NCBI GenBank assembly: GCA_903893795.1
Contig: CAITNO010000123.1
Location: 1 to 64,000, forward strand
Reading direction: 5' to 3'
DNA: 64,000 nt
From: Candidatus Hydrogenedentota bacterium
GTDB taxonomy: Bacteria > Hydrogenedentota > Hydrogenedentia > Hydrogenedentales > CAITNO01
This document shows positions 1 through 8,723 of this stretch, piece by piece. The number at the start of each line of letters is the position of its first letter. Within the stretch, counting starts at the first letter, position 1. Position numbers and translations under genes: made by a program. The notes under the pieces were generated by a model. It was not told the DNA's origin. It saw only the letters and a list, made by a program, of their open reading frames with translations, and ran no database searches.

Positions 1-22
1 CCCCCCTCCAGGGGGGACCAAG
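1..22. repeat. Partial palindromic repeat at window edge
   Basis: CCCCCC-tcca-GGGGGG followed by ACCAAG. Read on the minus strand it is CTTGGTCCCCCCTGGAGGGG and onward, which matches the start of the units in the tandem array at 62287-62692 (TTGG-T-TCCCCCC-TTGA-GGGGGG). It is probably the edge of another copy in opposite orientation, but only about 22 bases are visible. Confidence 0.4.
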
Positions 23-65
23 AACGTCCGGGTGCCCTTGGCATGTCGAGTGCGAAAGCTAGAAA

Positions 66-90
66 GGCAGACAGGAATGTCTGCCCCACA
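66..90 (-). repeat. 25-bp dispersed palindromic repeat, copy 1 of 3
   Basis: GGCAGACA-ggaa-TGTCTGCC followed by CCACA. The same 25 bases occur in the opposite orientation at 55223-55247 and 60191-60215. The 8-bp inverted arms would form a small hairpin. Reading frames crossing it give the peptide WGRHSCLP, a common sign of over-predicted genes. The rest of 1-402 shows no gene I can support. Confidence 0.85.
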
Positions 91-402
91 TGGAGTAGAA
101 TCTTCGCGTCTTGCGGTGATTTTGAGACATAGTAGTACGGAAATGCACGGAAGGGAAGCAGCGTTGGCGTTGCCAGCAACCAAACATCGATTCCTTGCAG
201 GGAGCCTTGGGCAATAACAGCGTAAGAACCGTCAATGGACGTGCGGAAGGATAGGGAGCTATCTGAGGTACTGGAAAACCTTCTTCCTTATCCTGTCCAT
301 GTGAAAGGAATTGCTGCACTTCGGCATCCGCCGTCGCCGCGGGACTGAACCGGCCCAGTCGCCGTGTTATGCTACTGTAGACAACCAAGGAGCGCCAAGA
401 CC
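91..402. other. Intergenic region, no supported gene
   Basis: About 310 bases upstream of the SnoaL-like gene. The open frame on the minus strand here runs into the palindromic repeat and has no recognisable domain. I see no convincing promoter apart from the Shine-Dalgarno sequence of the next gene at 387-392. Confidence 0.5.
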
Positions 403-816
403 ATGGAATTCTCCGGATTGGATGCCCAGGCCGCGCGGGCCTTCGCGGAACGCTGGTTGCCCACCTGGACCGGAAACGACCCGCTGAGGCTCGTGTTCTT
501 CTACTCGGAAGACGCCGTCTACAGCGACCCCGCCATCCCCGACGGGATTCGGGGACACGAGGCCCTGGTGGACTATTTCACCAGGCTCCTTGCCCGAAAC
601 CCGCAATGGGTCTGGACTCATCGCGGCTCCATCCCGCTCGTGGACGGTTTTCTCAATCTCTGGCACGCCTCCATTCCCGTAGGAACCGACAGGGTGGAGG
701 TGGACGGCGTCTGCACCGTGCAGATGCGCGGCGGCCTCATCTACGCCAACCACGTCTATTTCGACTGCACCGAACTGATACACCGAACCATGCAGGCGCA
801 AAAGCGACAGGCGTGA
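403..816 (+). CDS. SnoaL-like / NTF2-fold protein
   Basis: A 137-residue protein with the size and pattern of the SnoaL-like (NTF2 fold) family: N-terminal helix ending in RW, then FYSEDAVYSDP, a G-H-E-A-L-x-x-Y-F segment, and strands reading HRGSIPLVDGFLNLWHASI and VCTVQMRGGLI. Such proteins are small cytoplasmic enzymes or ligand-binding domains; the substrate cannot be read from sequence. The start is the ATG at 403, with AAGGAG ten bases upstream at 387-392. A longer frame from a GTG at 364 has no such site. It converges on the sigma factor gene, ending 20 bases away. No secretion signal. Confidence 0.75.
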   Translation: MEFSGLDAQAARAFAERWLPTWTGNDPLRLVFFYSEDAVYSDPAIPDGIRGHEALVDYFTRLLARNPQWVWTHRGSIPLVDGFLNLWHASIPVGTDRVEVDGVCTVQMRGGLIYANHVYFDCTELIHRTMQAQKRQA

Positions 817-836
817 CGCCTCCCTGCCACGGTGTT

Positions 837-3512
837 TCAGCGTCGACGCGATGATTTGTGGCCGCGGCTCGTCTGGGCGGGCTCATCGTCGGGCATCATC
901 ATCACCCCTTCGGGGACGGGCAAAAGCTCCCCCTGCGCGGGCTGTGCTTCATTGCTTCTGGGTTGGGCCGCTTCTGGGTTGGGCTGAGGTTCGGCCGGTT
1001 TGGGCAACGCCTCTTCGGGCTTGGGCAGGACCTCTTCCTGTCTGGGCATCGCCTCCTCAGGCCTGGGATAGACTTCCTCCGGCTCGTCGATGCGGTGCAG
1101 AACGATGGTTTCCTCGGGATAGACCGCCCCCGGCTCGCCCGCGATGGGTTGGGACTGGGCACGGCGGTAGCCTTCCTTGTCAACGGTGAAATGCCCGTCA
1201 ATGCCGGGCGCGAATCCGTCCCAACTGTAGCGGCCCTGCCCGTCAGTTTTGGTGTTGGGGAACCGGGTTCCTTGGCCCGCTTCCACCCGGGCGCCCTGAA
1301 CCGGCATCCCTTCAGCGTCAATGACACGAATGGACAGCGTGAACGGGTCGGGCACCAGCACATCCACCGTGCGCGATGTGCCGGCCACAAAGGGGACGGA
1401 AACCCTGGGCTCCATGCCGCTGTCCGCTGCGTTACTCGAATGGCGCCCCCACAGTTCATAGGTGCCGGGCACGATGAGTTTAAGTTCATAGGCGCCGCCG
1501 TTGCGCGGGTCGCCAGAAACGGACGACCCTTCCCGCGTTCGCGTGTTCTCATAGGCCACCATACCGTCCACCGGTCTTCCCGAGTGCATTCCCAGCAGAC
1601 GGCCGCGGATGGTCATCACCTCCGAAACCGACGGGAGGGTGCAGTCAAAGGTCTTGTGCTCGCCGGGCGCGAGGGGTCCGGCGTCCAGGCTGAACAGCTT
1701 CACGCTGATTACGGCGTTCCCCTCGGGGGGCCTGTTGAAATCAAGCAGCAGGTCCGGAACGGCGGGCAAATCGGCAAAGCTGTAGCTTCCGTCCGGGCCG
1801 GTGACCGCCTGGCGGATGTAGGCCGTGCCGATTTCCGCCGCGTTCCAGGATTTAACCTGCTTGGCGTAATTGGGCGTGCCCCCATCGGGCGCGTAGCGCC
1901 CATGGAGCGCGATGTCCACACCCGCGGCGGGTGTTCCGTCGGGAAGGAGCGCCCTTCCGGCGAGGCTGGCCGGTGCGGACATCTTGAGGTCCACCGTCTT
2001 GGCTTCACTGACGGCCACCGCAGGGAAAAAGCCCTCCGGGTGTCCCGGGGGAACTACCAGCAGTGAGGCAATTCCCTCCCCCCGGAAGCCCAGGCTGAAG
2101 AGCCCCTGCTCATTGGTGGAGGCAAGGTGATAATTGGTGCTTCCGCCACCGGGCCGGAAGTTCGCCGACCGGCACACCACGGTCGCCGCCTGCATGGGCG
2201 CGCCGGAAAGATCGAGCACGCGCCCATGGAGTGTGACGCCTCCGGACAGGGTGAAATTGATATCTTTGTGGTTCTCGCCGGCCTTGGCATCCACCCGCCG
2301 TCCATCAGTCTGATGGCCGTCGGCGCTGACGCTCACATCCACGAAATCATGCGCGCCCAAGTCGATGCCGGAAACAGTGTACTGCCCGTCAGCGTCCGTC
2401 TCCCCCTGCCAGACCAGCATGGTCTGGCTGTCCACGCTGTCCCAGGCCGCGGCACTGACCCGTGCCCCGGCGATGCCCTGCCCCTTGTCGTCTGTGATAA
2501 TTCCGGAAATGGCGCTGGGATTGGTCGGTATGCCGGTATGCGGACTCTTGACGATGGGTGCTTTTGCAGCGTTTGCCCCCGGTTTGGCCGCGTCAGCCCC
2601 TGCCGTGGAAACGCCTGTTTTGCCCGGGGCAACTGCGGGCGTCGTCTGCTGGGACGAAGCAGGACCGCTCTTGCGGTCCCTGGCGACGAAGCGTTTCGCC
2701 GTGCTCTGGGCGGCCACAGGCTCCACGGTGGGCCGTTTTGACCGATTAAGCACCAGCCCCGTCGTTGCCGCCGCCCCAAGCGCGATCACTGTCAGCAGTG
2801 CGGCCACTTTCCACGCCCAGCCTCTCCCGGACCCAGTTCCCACAGTTGCGGCGGCACCGCCACCCTCCGGGTGCGGTACCGGGCCGGCCAGAGCCAGTTT
2901 GCCCAGTGCAACGGTCAGCGAGGCGGGCGCGGTGCCCGTCAACTGGTACCCCATCACACTGTTCAGCAAATAGGGCTCCACCTCCACCCCGCGCTTGTCG
3001 AGGATCTCGCCCACCTGCTCGACGCCCTTTTCCACCCGCTGGCGGACGGTGGCCTCCGCGATACCCAACGTCTCGGCCAGTTCCTCGGGGGGCCGACGCT
3101 CCAGAAAGCGCCCAATGATCACCACGCGCAGCGGTCCAGGCAGGGCCGCAATGGCTTCGTCTATGAGCGCAAGCAGTTCCCCTGAGTCTGCCTCAAATTG
3201 AAGGTCATCCTCGTCCTGCGAAGAGTCCCTTTCCTGCTGGGCGCGGCGGGTGGACTTTCTGAGGTGTTCGAGCGAATGCCGCACGGCGACCATGTGCAGC
3301 CACGGCCCCAGCGCCAGCGACGGGTCAATGCTGGCCCGCATCAATTCCACGAAGCTGTCCTGCGCCGCCTCCTGCGCCTCCTCGGCATTGCGCAGCACCC
3401 TCTGGCAGGTGGCGTACACCATGCCCGAATAGCGCGACACAATTTCGGCAAATGCCTCAGCATCGCCGCGTTGCCGCCAGCGTTCAAACAGGAGGGCGTC
3501 GTTTGCGCTCAT
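837..3512 (-). CDS. ECF sigma factor fused to TM segment and extracytoplasmic repeats
   Basis: An 891-residue chimera. Residues about 8-90 form sigma region 2 (RYSGMVYATCQRVLRN, then EEAQEAAQDSFVELMRA). Residues about 112-170 form sigma region 4 with its helix-turn-helix (LAETLGIAEATVRQRVEKG). One hydrophobic segment at about 233-255 follows, then about 550 residues rich in carboxypeptidase-regulatory-like beta repeats (SGIITDDKGQGIAGARVSA and later copies). Residues 810-865 are a Pro/Glu repeat tail with PEE units, and the end is basic. ECF factors normally have about 170-200 residues. The layout predicts a cytoplasmic promoter-recognition part tethered to an outside sensor or cell-wall-binding part, perhaps released by proteolysis (inference). 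The start has AAGGAAGG just upstream. No anti-sigma gene is adjacent. Confidence 0.88.
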   Translation of the reverse strand: MSANDALLFERWRQRGDAEAFAEIVSRYSGMVYATCQRVLRNAEEAQEAAQDSFVELMRASIDPSLALGPWLHMVAVRHSLEHLRKSTRRAQQERDSSQDEDDLQFEADSGELLALIDEAIAALPGPLRVVIIGRFLERRPPEELAETLGIAEATVRQRVEKGVEQVGEILDKRGVEVEPYLLNSVMGYQLTGTAPASLTVALGKLALAGPVPHPEGGGAAATVGTGSGRGWAWKVAALLTVIALGAAATTGLVLNRSKRPTVEPVAAQSTAKRFVARDRKSGPASSQQTTPAVAPGKTGVSTAGADAAKPGANAAKAPIVKSPHTGIPTNPSAISGIITDDKGQGIAGARVSAAAWDSVDSQTMLVWQGETDADGQYTVSGIDLGAHDFVDVSVSADGHQTDGRRVDAKAGENHKDINFTLSGGVTLHGRVLDLSGAPMQAATVVCRSANFRPGGGSTNYHLASTNEQGLFSLGFRGEGIASLLVVPPGHPEGFFPAVAVSEAKTVDLKMSAPASLAGRALLPDGTPAAGVDIALHGRYAPDGGTPNYAKQVKSWNAAEIGTAYIRQAVTGPDGSYSFADLPAVPDLLLDFNRPPEGNAVISVKLFSLDAGPLAPGEHKTFDCTLPSVSEVMTIRGRLLGMHSGRPVDGMVAYENTRTREGSSVSGDPRNGGAYELKLIVPGTYELWGRHSSNAADSGMEPRVSVPFVAGTSRTVDVLVPDPFTLSIRVIDAEGMPVQGARVEAGQGTRFPNTKTDGQGRYSWDGFAPGIDGHFTVDKEGYRRAQSQPIAGEPGAVYPEETIVLHRIDEPEEVYPRPEEAMPRQEEVLPKPEEALPKPAEPQPNPEAAQPRSNEAQPAQGELLPVPEGVMMMPDDEPAQTSRGHKSSRRR

Positions 3513-3650
3513 GGGAACCTTCCTTTCGGTTCAAAGGTGATTCTACACAAATATCGCCACCGATAACGAAAAGCACGGAAGGGCCGCCCTCATACTTTCA
3601 AGATGTGGCCATTTTGCCTGTGCCTGGACTGTCAACCATGCCCGTACGGC

Positions 3651-3680
3651 CGTCTTCCCCGCGCAGGCGGGGACCCAGGC
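3651..3680. repeat. Dispersed CCCCGCGCAGGCGGGG-type palindromic repeat
   Basis: CGTCTTCCCCGCGCAGGCGG and onward contains CCCCGC-gca-GGCGGGG and continues into ACCCAGGC. It matches a palindrome type seen between genes in many bacteria, whose translations give WVPACAG-like peptides. It lies in the 285-base divergent gap between the sigma factor and the gene at 3798. Confidence 0.6.
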
Positions 3681-3797
3681 TTGTAAAGGAATCAGGTGCG
3701 AGGATACCCTCGGGAAAGCTTTTTCCGCCGCATTACCACTCCCCCGCCTTTCCTGATACCATGACAATGCGGCACACGCCGCCATGGAGGTCCTATA

Positions 3798-5363
3798 ATG
3801 AATGCGCGATATCCCGTCTTTGTGCTCGCCCTGTTCCTTTCAGTCCTGCCCCGCGCCTTTGGCGCAGATGCGCCTGCACCCGCAGCCGCACCGCTGGGAT
3901 TGGTCATCAACGAGGACAACAGCCATTTTTTCGGCACCCGTCCTGCGGAACAAATGACCACCGAGGGACTCAATGCCTTTGTGGACCAATACGCGGGCAC
4001 CAAGGTGAACCATCTGTTCCTCAATCCAAACGCCATGCGTGCGAGTTTCCGCAGCGGCACCCGCGACGCCATTTGGGATGAGGGCACCCAGACCATGCCC
4101 AAAGCCGACGAACCGGGCGGCCTGTGGCCGAACAACGCCCGGTTGCTCCATGAGCGCGGTCTCGACCCCTACACCGTATGGATTGCCCGTTCGCGTGAAA
4201 AGGGCATCGTGCCCTGGCTCTCGATGCGCATGAACGACGTCCATTGCGTAAACGAGCCCAAGAATTTCATGCACAGCAGTTTCTGGGTAAGCCATCCCGA
4301 TTTCTGGCGCGTGCCCGGCGGCGGCGGATGGACGGACCGTGCGCTGGACTACGGACGGCCCGAGGTGCGCGACCACGCCATGGCCTTTGTGCGGGAACTG
4401 CTCGACCGCTACGATCCCGACGGGCTGGAACTGGACTGGATGCGTTTCGGCTGGCATTTTGCGCCCGGCAAAGAGGCGGAGGGCACCGAACTGCTCTGCA
4501 CCTTCATGCGCGAGGTGCGCAAACTCACCAAAGAGGCCTCCACCCGGCGGGGCCACCCCATCAAGCTGGGCGCGCGCGTGCCCGCCGACCCCGATGACGC
4601 GCGCGGACTGGGCATGGACGGCGTGCGCTGGGCCAAGGAGGGTCTGGTGGACATGCTGGTCCCCTGCCCCTTCTGGACCTCGTCAGACTTTGACATTCCA
4701 CTGGAGAAATGGCGCACGCAAATGGGCGAAGCGGTCAGGGGTGTCGTGCTGGCACCGGGGCTGGAGTTCAACATTCGCGCCTGGCCCGGTGGCGGTGCCC
4801 TGGCAAACGACCTCGAATCGGTCCGCGGCTTCGCCGCCGCCGCCTACTATCGCGGCGCCGACCAGATTTACCTGTTCAACTTCATGGATTCCGAAACCAT
4901 CCCCGTCTCGCAGAGCGACTACCGTGTGCTCTTGGAGCAGGGCATGGGCCCCGACATAGTCACAAAACTGCCCCGGCGGCATGTCGCCACCTTCCATGAC
5001 ACCGTTCCCATCGGCGCATCCAACGGCGCGCAGCTTCCGCTGGATATGGCCGTCGGTGGCACCGTGCGACTGAACATCGGACCGGCCCCTGAAAAGGGCA
5101 AGGCGGTCTTATTGGTGGGGTTGGCTGCACACGACGGTTTGGACAAGGCCCTGCTGAATGTCGCCGTAAACGGCCAAGCCTGCGCCCCAACCGCCGATGC
5201 CGATACGTCGGCCAAATACCCCGGCGTGGCGCGGGCCCTGCAGTTTGACTGCCCTGTGGCCACCCTAAAATCGGGCTACAACGATTTTGCCGTCAAGCAG
5301 TCCGCCGACACCCCGGCCCAACAGGTTGTCTGGGCGGAGCTGCGCATCGTCCTCGACAACTGA
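3798..5363 (+). CDS. Secreted TIM-barrel glycoside-hydrolase-like protein
   Basis: 521 residues with a Sec signal peptide at 1-23 (cleavage near AFGA-DA). The centre has the pattern of GHL-type TIM barrels of uncharacterised function: residues reading VPWLSMRMND, then DGLELDWMRFGWHF with an Asp-Leu-Glu-Leu-Asp core on a predicted barrel strand, and PIKLGARVPADPDDARGLGMD. Such proteins recur in Planctomycetes and Lentisphaerae beside sulfatases; the substrate is unknown. The C-terminal 120 residues look like a beta-sandwich. The start ATG has GGAGG eight bases upstream. It converges on the coiled-coil gene with a 9-base gap, and a short CCCGG/CCGGG hairpin sits across the two stop codons. Confidence 0.65.
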   Translation: MNARYPVFVLALFLSVLPRAFGADAPAPAAAPLGLVINEDNSHFFGTRPAEQMTTEGLNAFVDQYAGTKVNHLFLNPNAMRASFRSGTRDAIWDEGTQTMPKADEPGGLWPNNARLLHERGLDPYTVWIARSREKGIVPWLSMRMNDVHCVNEPKNFMHSSFWVSHPDFWRVPGGGGWTDRALDYGRPEVRDHAMAFVRELLDRYDPDGLELDWMRFGWHFAPGKEAEGTELLCTFMREVRKLTKEASTRRGHPIKLGARVPADPDDARGLGMDGVRWAKEGLVDMLVPCPFWTSSDFDIPLEKWRTQMGEAVRGVVLAPGLEFNIRAWPGGGALANDLESVRGFAAAAYYRGADQIYLFNFMDSETIPVSQSDYRVLLEQGMGPDIVTKLPRRHVATFHDTVPIGASNGAQLPLDMAVGGTVRLNIGPAPEKGKAVLLVGLAAHDGLDKALLNVAVNGQACAPTADADTSAKYPGVARALQFDCPVATLKSGYNDFAVKQSADTPAQQVVWAELRIVLDN

Positions 5364-5372
5364 CCCCCGGCA

Positions 5373-7823
5373 TCAATCCGGGATCAGGCGCTTTAATTCT
5401 TCCGCCGGTGCATGGTTCAGCGTGGAGACAAGAAAGTCGCACAGGCTGCGCGCCTCGTCGTTCCGGCCCAGTCCAATCAGGCACTGCGCGCGGTTGTGCA
5501 GCACACTCTTGTTTCTCGGGAATGCCGCATCGATCCGGTCCAGCAGTTGCAGCGCCTCCAAAAGGTCTCCCCGGGAGTATGCGTCCCTCGCCGCGCTGTG
5601 AAGCTTCACCGCCTCGTCCTTGTCTAGGCGCGTTCGGACTTTGCCGTCCCCGCTGGCCGACTCGGCCGCCGTCTGGAACGGCTCCTGCCGGGCAGACGCC
5701 TCCGACGCCGTACCCGTTGCGAGAAGTCCGCTCGCAAGCGCATCGGCTACCGCGTTTTCACACTTGCCGACAAGCTGCTGCAGCGCCTCCGTCTGGGACT
5801 GCACCGTAGCCAGGGCCGCCTCTCCGGCGGCACGGTCGGCCTCGCGCTTGCGCGATTCCTGCTCCAGCGCCTCCCGCTGAAGCGCCAAATCCGCTTGCAG
5901 TGCGCCTATCGTCTGCGCCAGTGCGGCATGATTTTCCCGGGTCTCGGCAAGCAGCGCTGCCAGCGAATCTTGCTCTGGGGTCGGCCCCGCCACTTCCAAG
6001 GTCTGGCTTTCCGGCGCGGCGCTTCGCCGCTCCAAGTCCTTCCGAAGCGACTCCATCTGGTTGGAAAAGTCGTTTTTCAGGGTGGTTAGGGACTGCGCCA
6101 GCGCGGCATGCTTCTCGCTGGTCTCGGCGAGAAGGGCGTTTACCGAATCATTCAGGGGAGCTTGCTCTGCCGGCTTGCTCTCGCCGGTTTTGGGTTCAAT
6201 GCTCCGCTCCTGCAACTCTCGCTGAATCGAGACGACCTGCTGGGAGAATTCGGCCTTCAGTGCGGCCACCGCCTGTGACAATAGGCCATAACTGTTTTCT
6301 GTCCCGGCAAGCCCTGCTTGCAGCGTCGCTTTCAGTGTCTCCGTTTGGGTTTCCAGTTCCGCCATCTTGGCGCTGCCGGCATCGATTCCCACGTCGCGCT
6401 TCTGCAACTCTCCCAGAAGCGCCTCGATTTGTCCGGCAAAATCGTTGCGCACTGCGGCAAAGCTTTGGACCAGCGCATCCTGTCCTTCTTTGCTCTGGGC
6501 AAGCGCCTGTCTGAGGGCTTCTGTCTCCGATTGGGATTCCGCCAGTCGGGTATTGCCCGCAGCCTGCTCGGTGTCGCACCTCCGAAACTCTTTGATAATC
6601 GCATCGCGCTGGCGGACCGCGTCGCTTTGCAGCAGACCCACCGCCTTGGCCAGGTCCGCGCAGCCTGCCCCCGTCTCGGCCAGCACCTTTTTCAGGGTGT
6701 CGGTCTGCGACTGCAACTCGCTTAGTTTGGTGTTCCCCGCATTTCGGTCCGCATCCCGCTTCTGAAACTCCTTCACAATCGCGTCGCGCTGCCGGACGGC
6801 ATCGTTCTGCAGCAGGGTGACCGCCTTGGCCAGTTCCGAACCGGCCGCGCCGGTTTCGGCGATCGTCTTCTTCAGTGCCCCCACCTGGGACTGCGTCTCG
6901 GCAAGCTTGGCGCCCAGGCCGTCGCGCTCTATGTTCTGTTTCTGGAACTCCTTCTGAATTGCCTCACGCTGGCGCGTGAAATCGTTCTGCAGCGCTGTCA
7001 GCGCCTTCGACAGTTCCCCATTGCCCGCCTTGGCTTCGGCGATCAACCGCTTCAACGCCTCGGTCTGCGATGCATTCTCGGCCAGCTTGGCGTTGCCCGC
7101 CGTCCGTTCCGCATCCCGCTTCTTGAATTCCTTCTGCACACCGTCGCGCTGGTAGATGAACTCGCTTTGCAGCGCGGCGAGCGCCTTGGAAAGTTCCGTC
7201 GAGGTGGATTTGTGCTCGCTCTGGGTCTTCTTCAGCCCGTCGGCCTGCGACTGCGCCTCCGACAGTTTGGCGTTTCCCGCAGCCCGCTCGGTGTCGCGCT
7301 TTTGCGATTCGATCTGCATCGCCTCCCGCTGGCGCTGGAGTTCGCTTTGCAGCGTTGTCACGGCCCGGGCCAGTTCCGCGCCGGCCGCCTTGAACTCGCC
7401 AATCATTTTCTTGAGCGACTCGGTCTGGGTTTGCGACTCGGCAAGACGGGCGTTGGTCGCCCCGTGCTCGGTGTCGCGCTTCTGAAATTCCTTCTGGATG
7501 GCCTCCCGCTGGCGGATAAAGTCATTCTGCAGCGTGGCCATTGTCTTGGCCAGTTCGGCGTGGGCGTTCCTCGCCTCGGCCCGCGCCTCGTCCTTCCCCG
7601 TCCGAACCTGCTCCTGGATGCGGGCCAGCATGTTCAAAATGCCGGTGTACACCTGCGCGACTTCGTCGGCATCCCCGGAAGCGCCGTTCTTGGCCTGCAT
7701 CGGGGCGTCCGCCCGCGTTTTGGACGGGTCCGGATGTCCCGGCAGCCCGTCGCCCGCCCGCTGCTCCGCCTCGCTGCGTATTTGCTCCTCCACCCTTTTA
7801 AGCGCGTCAAGAATGGTGCTCAT
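5373..7823 (-). CDS. Long coiled-coil protein with 60-residue repeats
   Basis: 816 residues. The N-terminus STILDALKRVEEQ resembles the start of GspB-type secretion proteins (SYILDALKKAE). Residues about 90-690 are ten tandem 60-residue repeats predicted as coiled coil, of form (A/S)ELAKAVxxLQNDxxRQR followed by EAIQKEFQKRDxER and a QTExLKK segment. The last about 75 residues look like two TPR-type hairpins (AYSRGDLLEALQLLDRIDAAFP). No signal peptide or membrane segment, so probably a cytoplasmic scaffold. I chose the start at 7823 (MSTIL) over an upstream ATG at 7874, because the homology-like N-terminus begins there. The gene lies 105 bases downstream of a PP2C phosphatase on the same strand. 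No enzymatic function can be assigned. Confidence 0.8.
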   Translation of the reverse strand: MSTILDALKRVEEQIRSEAEQRAGDGLPGHPDPSKTRADAPMQAKNGASGDADEVAQVYTGILNMLARIQEQVRTGKDEARAEARNAHAELAKTMATLQNDFIRQREAIQKEFQKRDTEHGATNARLAESQTQTESLKKMIGEFKAAGAELARAVTTLQSELQRQREAMQIESQKRDTERAAGNAKLSEAQSQADGLKKTQSEHKSTSTELSKALAALQSEFIYQRDGVQKEFKKRDAERTAGNAKLAENASQTEALKRLIAEAKAGNGELSKALTALQNDFTRQREAIQKEFQKQNIERDGLGAKLAETQSQVGALKKTIAETGAAGSELAKAVTLLQNDAVRQRDAIVKEFQKRDADRNAGNTKLSELQSQTDTLKKVLAETGAGCADLAKAVGLLQSDAVRQRDAIIKEFRRCDTEQAAGNTRLAESQSETEALRQALAQSKEGQDALVQSFAAVRNDFAGQIEALLGELQKRDVGIDAGSAKMAELETQTETLKATLQAGLAGTENSYGLLSQAVAALKAEFSQQVVSIQRELQERSIEPKTGESKPAEQAPLNDSVNALLAETSEKHAALAQSLTTLKNDFSNQMESLRKDLERRSAAPESQTLEVAGPTPEQDSLAALLAETRENHAALAQTIGALQADLALQREALEQESRKREADRAAGEAALATVQSQTEALQQLVGKCENAVADALASGLLATGTASEASARQEPFQTAAESASGDGKVRTRLDKDEAVKLHSAARDAYSRGDLLEALQLLDRIDAAFPRNKSVLHNRAQCLIGLGRNDEARSLCDFLVSTLNHAPAEELKRLIPD
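5745..7559 (-). repeat. Ten 180-bp in-frame repeats inside coiled-coil gene
   Basis: Each unit encodes 60 residues, starting with (A/S/G)ELAKA and ending near the next ELAKA. Units 1-6 are most alike; unit 7 is longer by about five residues and the last three have diverged. The constant 180-base period keeps the reading frame and suggests growth by unequal recombination. Confidence 0.85.
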
Positions 7824-7928
7824 TGTGCGAAAGCCCTCTGTTGCGATGGAGTAGTGTGCCAAAGCCCGCGGCATTAAGCAAAATCTATGCCTTGCCGTTC
7901 CGGTGCCGGGTTGCGCCGCAGCAGACCA

Positions 7929-8723
7929 CTACTCTTCCGCGTTGACGATGATCACCGAAAGGTCGTCATACTCGCCGCTTTCAATCGCCGACTCCACCAG
8001 CGCCCGGCAACGGCCCTTGGCCGTGCCATATTCTCCCAACAGCCGCTCCATTCTGCCCAGCGACACCACGTTGTGCAACCCGTCCGAGCACAGCAACAGC
8101 GCGTCGCCCGGCACAAAGGCCTGCCGTTCCCCCAGCCGCAGTTGGAAGCTCTCAGAACCCATGGCATTGGTGACGAAATGACGATACTCGCTCGCATACG
8201 CCTCGGCCAGCGTGATTTCTCCTGCCCGCACCGCCTCGGCAACAATCGAGTCATCGTCCGTCATTTGACGCAGCACCCGGTGGCTGTACCGGTAGACACG
8301 GCTGTCCCCGGCGTTGAAAATGATGTACTCATCGCGAAAGATGACCACGCCCGTAAGCGTGCAGGCCATCCCCGCATATTCGGCCTGCCGCGCCCCGAAT
8401 TCCAGCACCGCCTGGTTTACCTGCCGGGCCGAATCGTACAGCGCGGTGGCCATCACCCGCATGTCCGGAGTGTTTACCTGCGCCTGAAAGTAGGCGTCAA
8501 GCCTTTCCAGCGTGAGCCGTGCCGCCGCCGCCCCCACGGCGTCGCTGCCCATCCCGTCCGCCACCGCGACAAGCAGGCCTTCCCCATAGGCGTCCGCGTC
8601 CTTGTCGTTCATTTCCACCCCGGCCTCTCCCGATGAGGAGATGGCATGTCCCACGAGAATGACATCCTCGTTGGCTTCGTGACGGGGCCCCTTCTCTGTA
8701 TGACCGTAAACCGATATACGCAT
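7929..8723 (-). CDS. PP2C-type protein phosphatase
   Basis: 264 residues forming one PP2C/SpoIIE-like domain: RHEANEDVILV (metal-site Asp/Glu), LLVAVADGMGSDAVG, FNAGDSRVYRYS, ALLLCSDGLHNVV, and EYDDLSVIIVN at the end. These give the metal-coordinating acidic residues of Mn/Mg-dependent Ser/Thr phosphatases. Two motifs are unusual: DGMG is followed by S-D instead of G-H, and the usual G-T-T is C-T-L-T. No transmembrane or sensor domain, so cytoplasmic. The partner kinase is not in the window. It lies just upstream of the coiled-coil gene on the same strand, so they may be co-transcribed. An AGGAG lies 12 bases before the ATG. Confidence 0.9.
   Translation of the reverse strand: MRISVYGHTEKGPRHEANEDVILVGHAISSSGEAGVEMNDKDADAYGEGLLVAVADGMGSDAVGAAAARLTLERLDAYFQAQVNTPDMRVMATALYDSARQVNQAVLEFGARQAEYAGMACTLTGVVIFRDEYIIFNAGDSRVYRYSHRVLRQMTDDDSIVAEAVRAGEITLAEAYASEYRHFVTNAMGSESFQLRLGERQAFVPGDALLLCSDGLHNVVSLGRMERLLGEYGTAKGRCRALVESAIESGEYDDLSVIIVNAEE

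Noticed and set aside
59..388. 109-residue minus-strand frame near the left edge
   Set aside because: It runs into the 25-bp repeat, giving the WGRHSCLP peptide typical of false genes, and has no homology-like pattern.
858..2066. Long plus-strand frame opposite the sigma factor gene
   Set aside because: A shadow of the GC-rich sigma factor frame, with no domain signal and no ribosome site.
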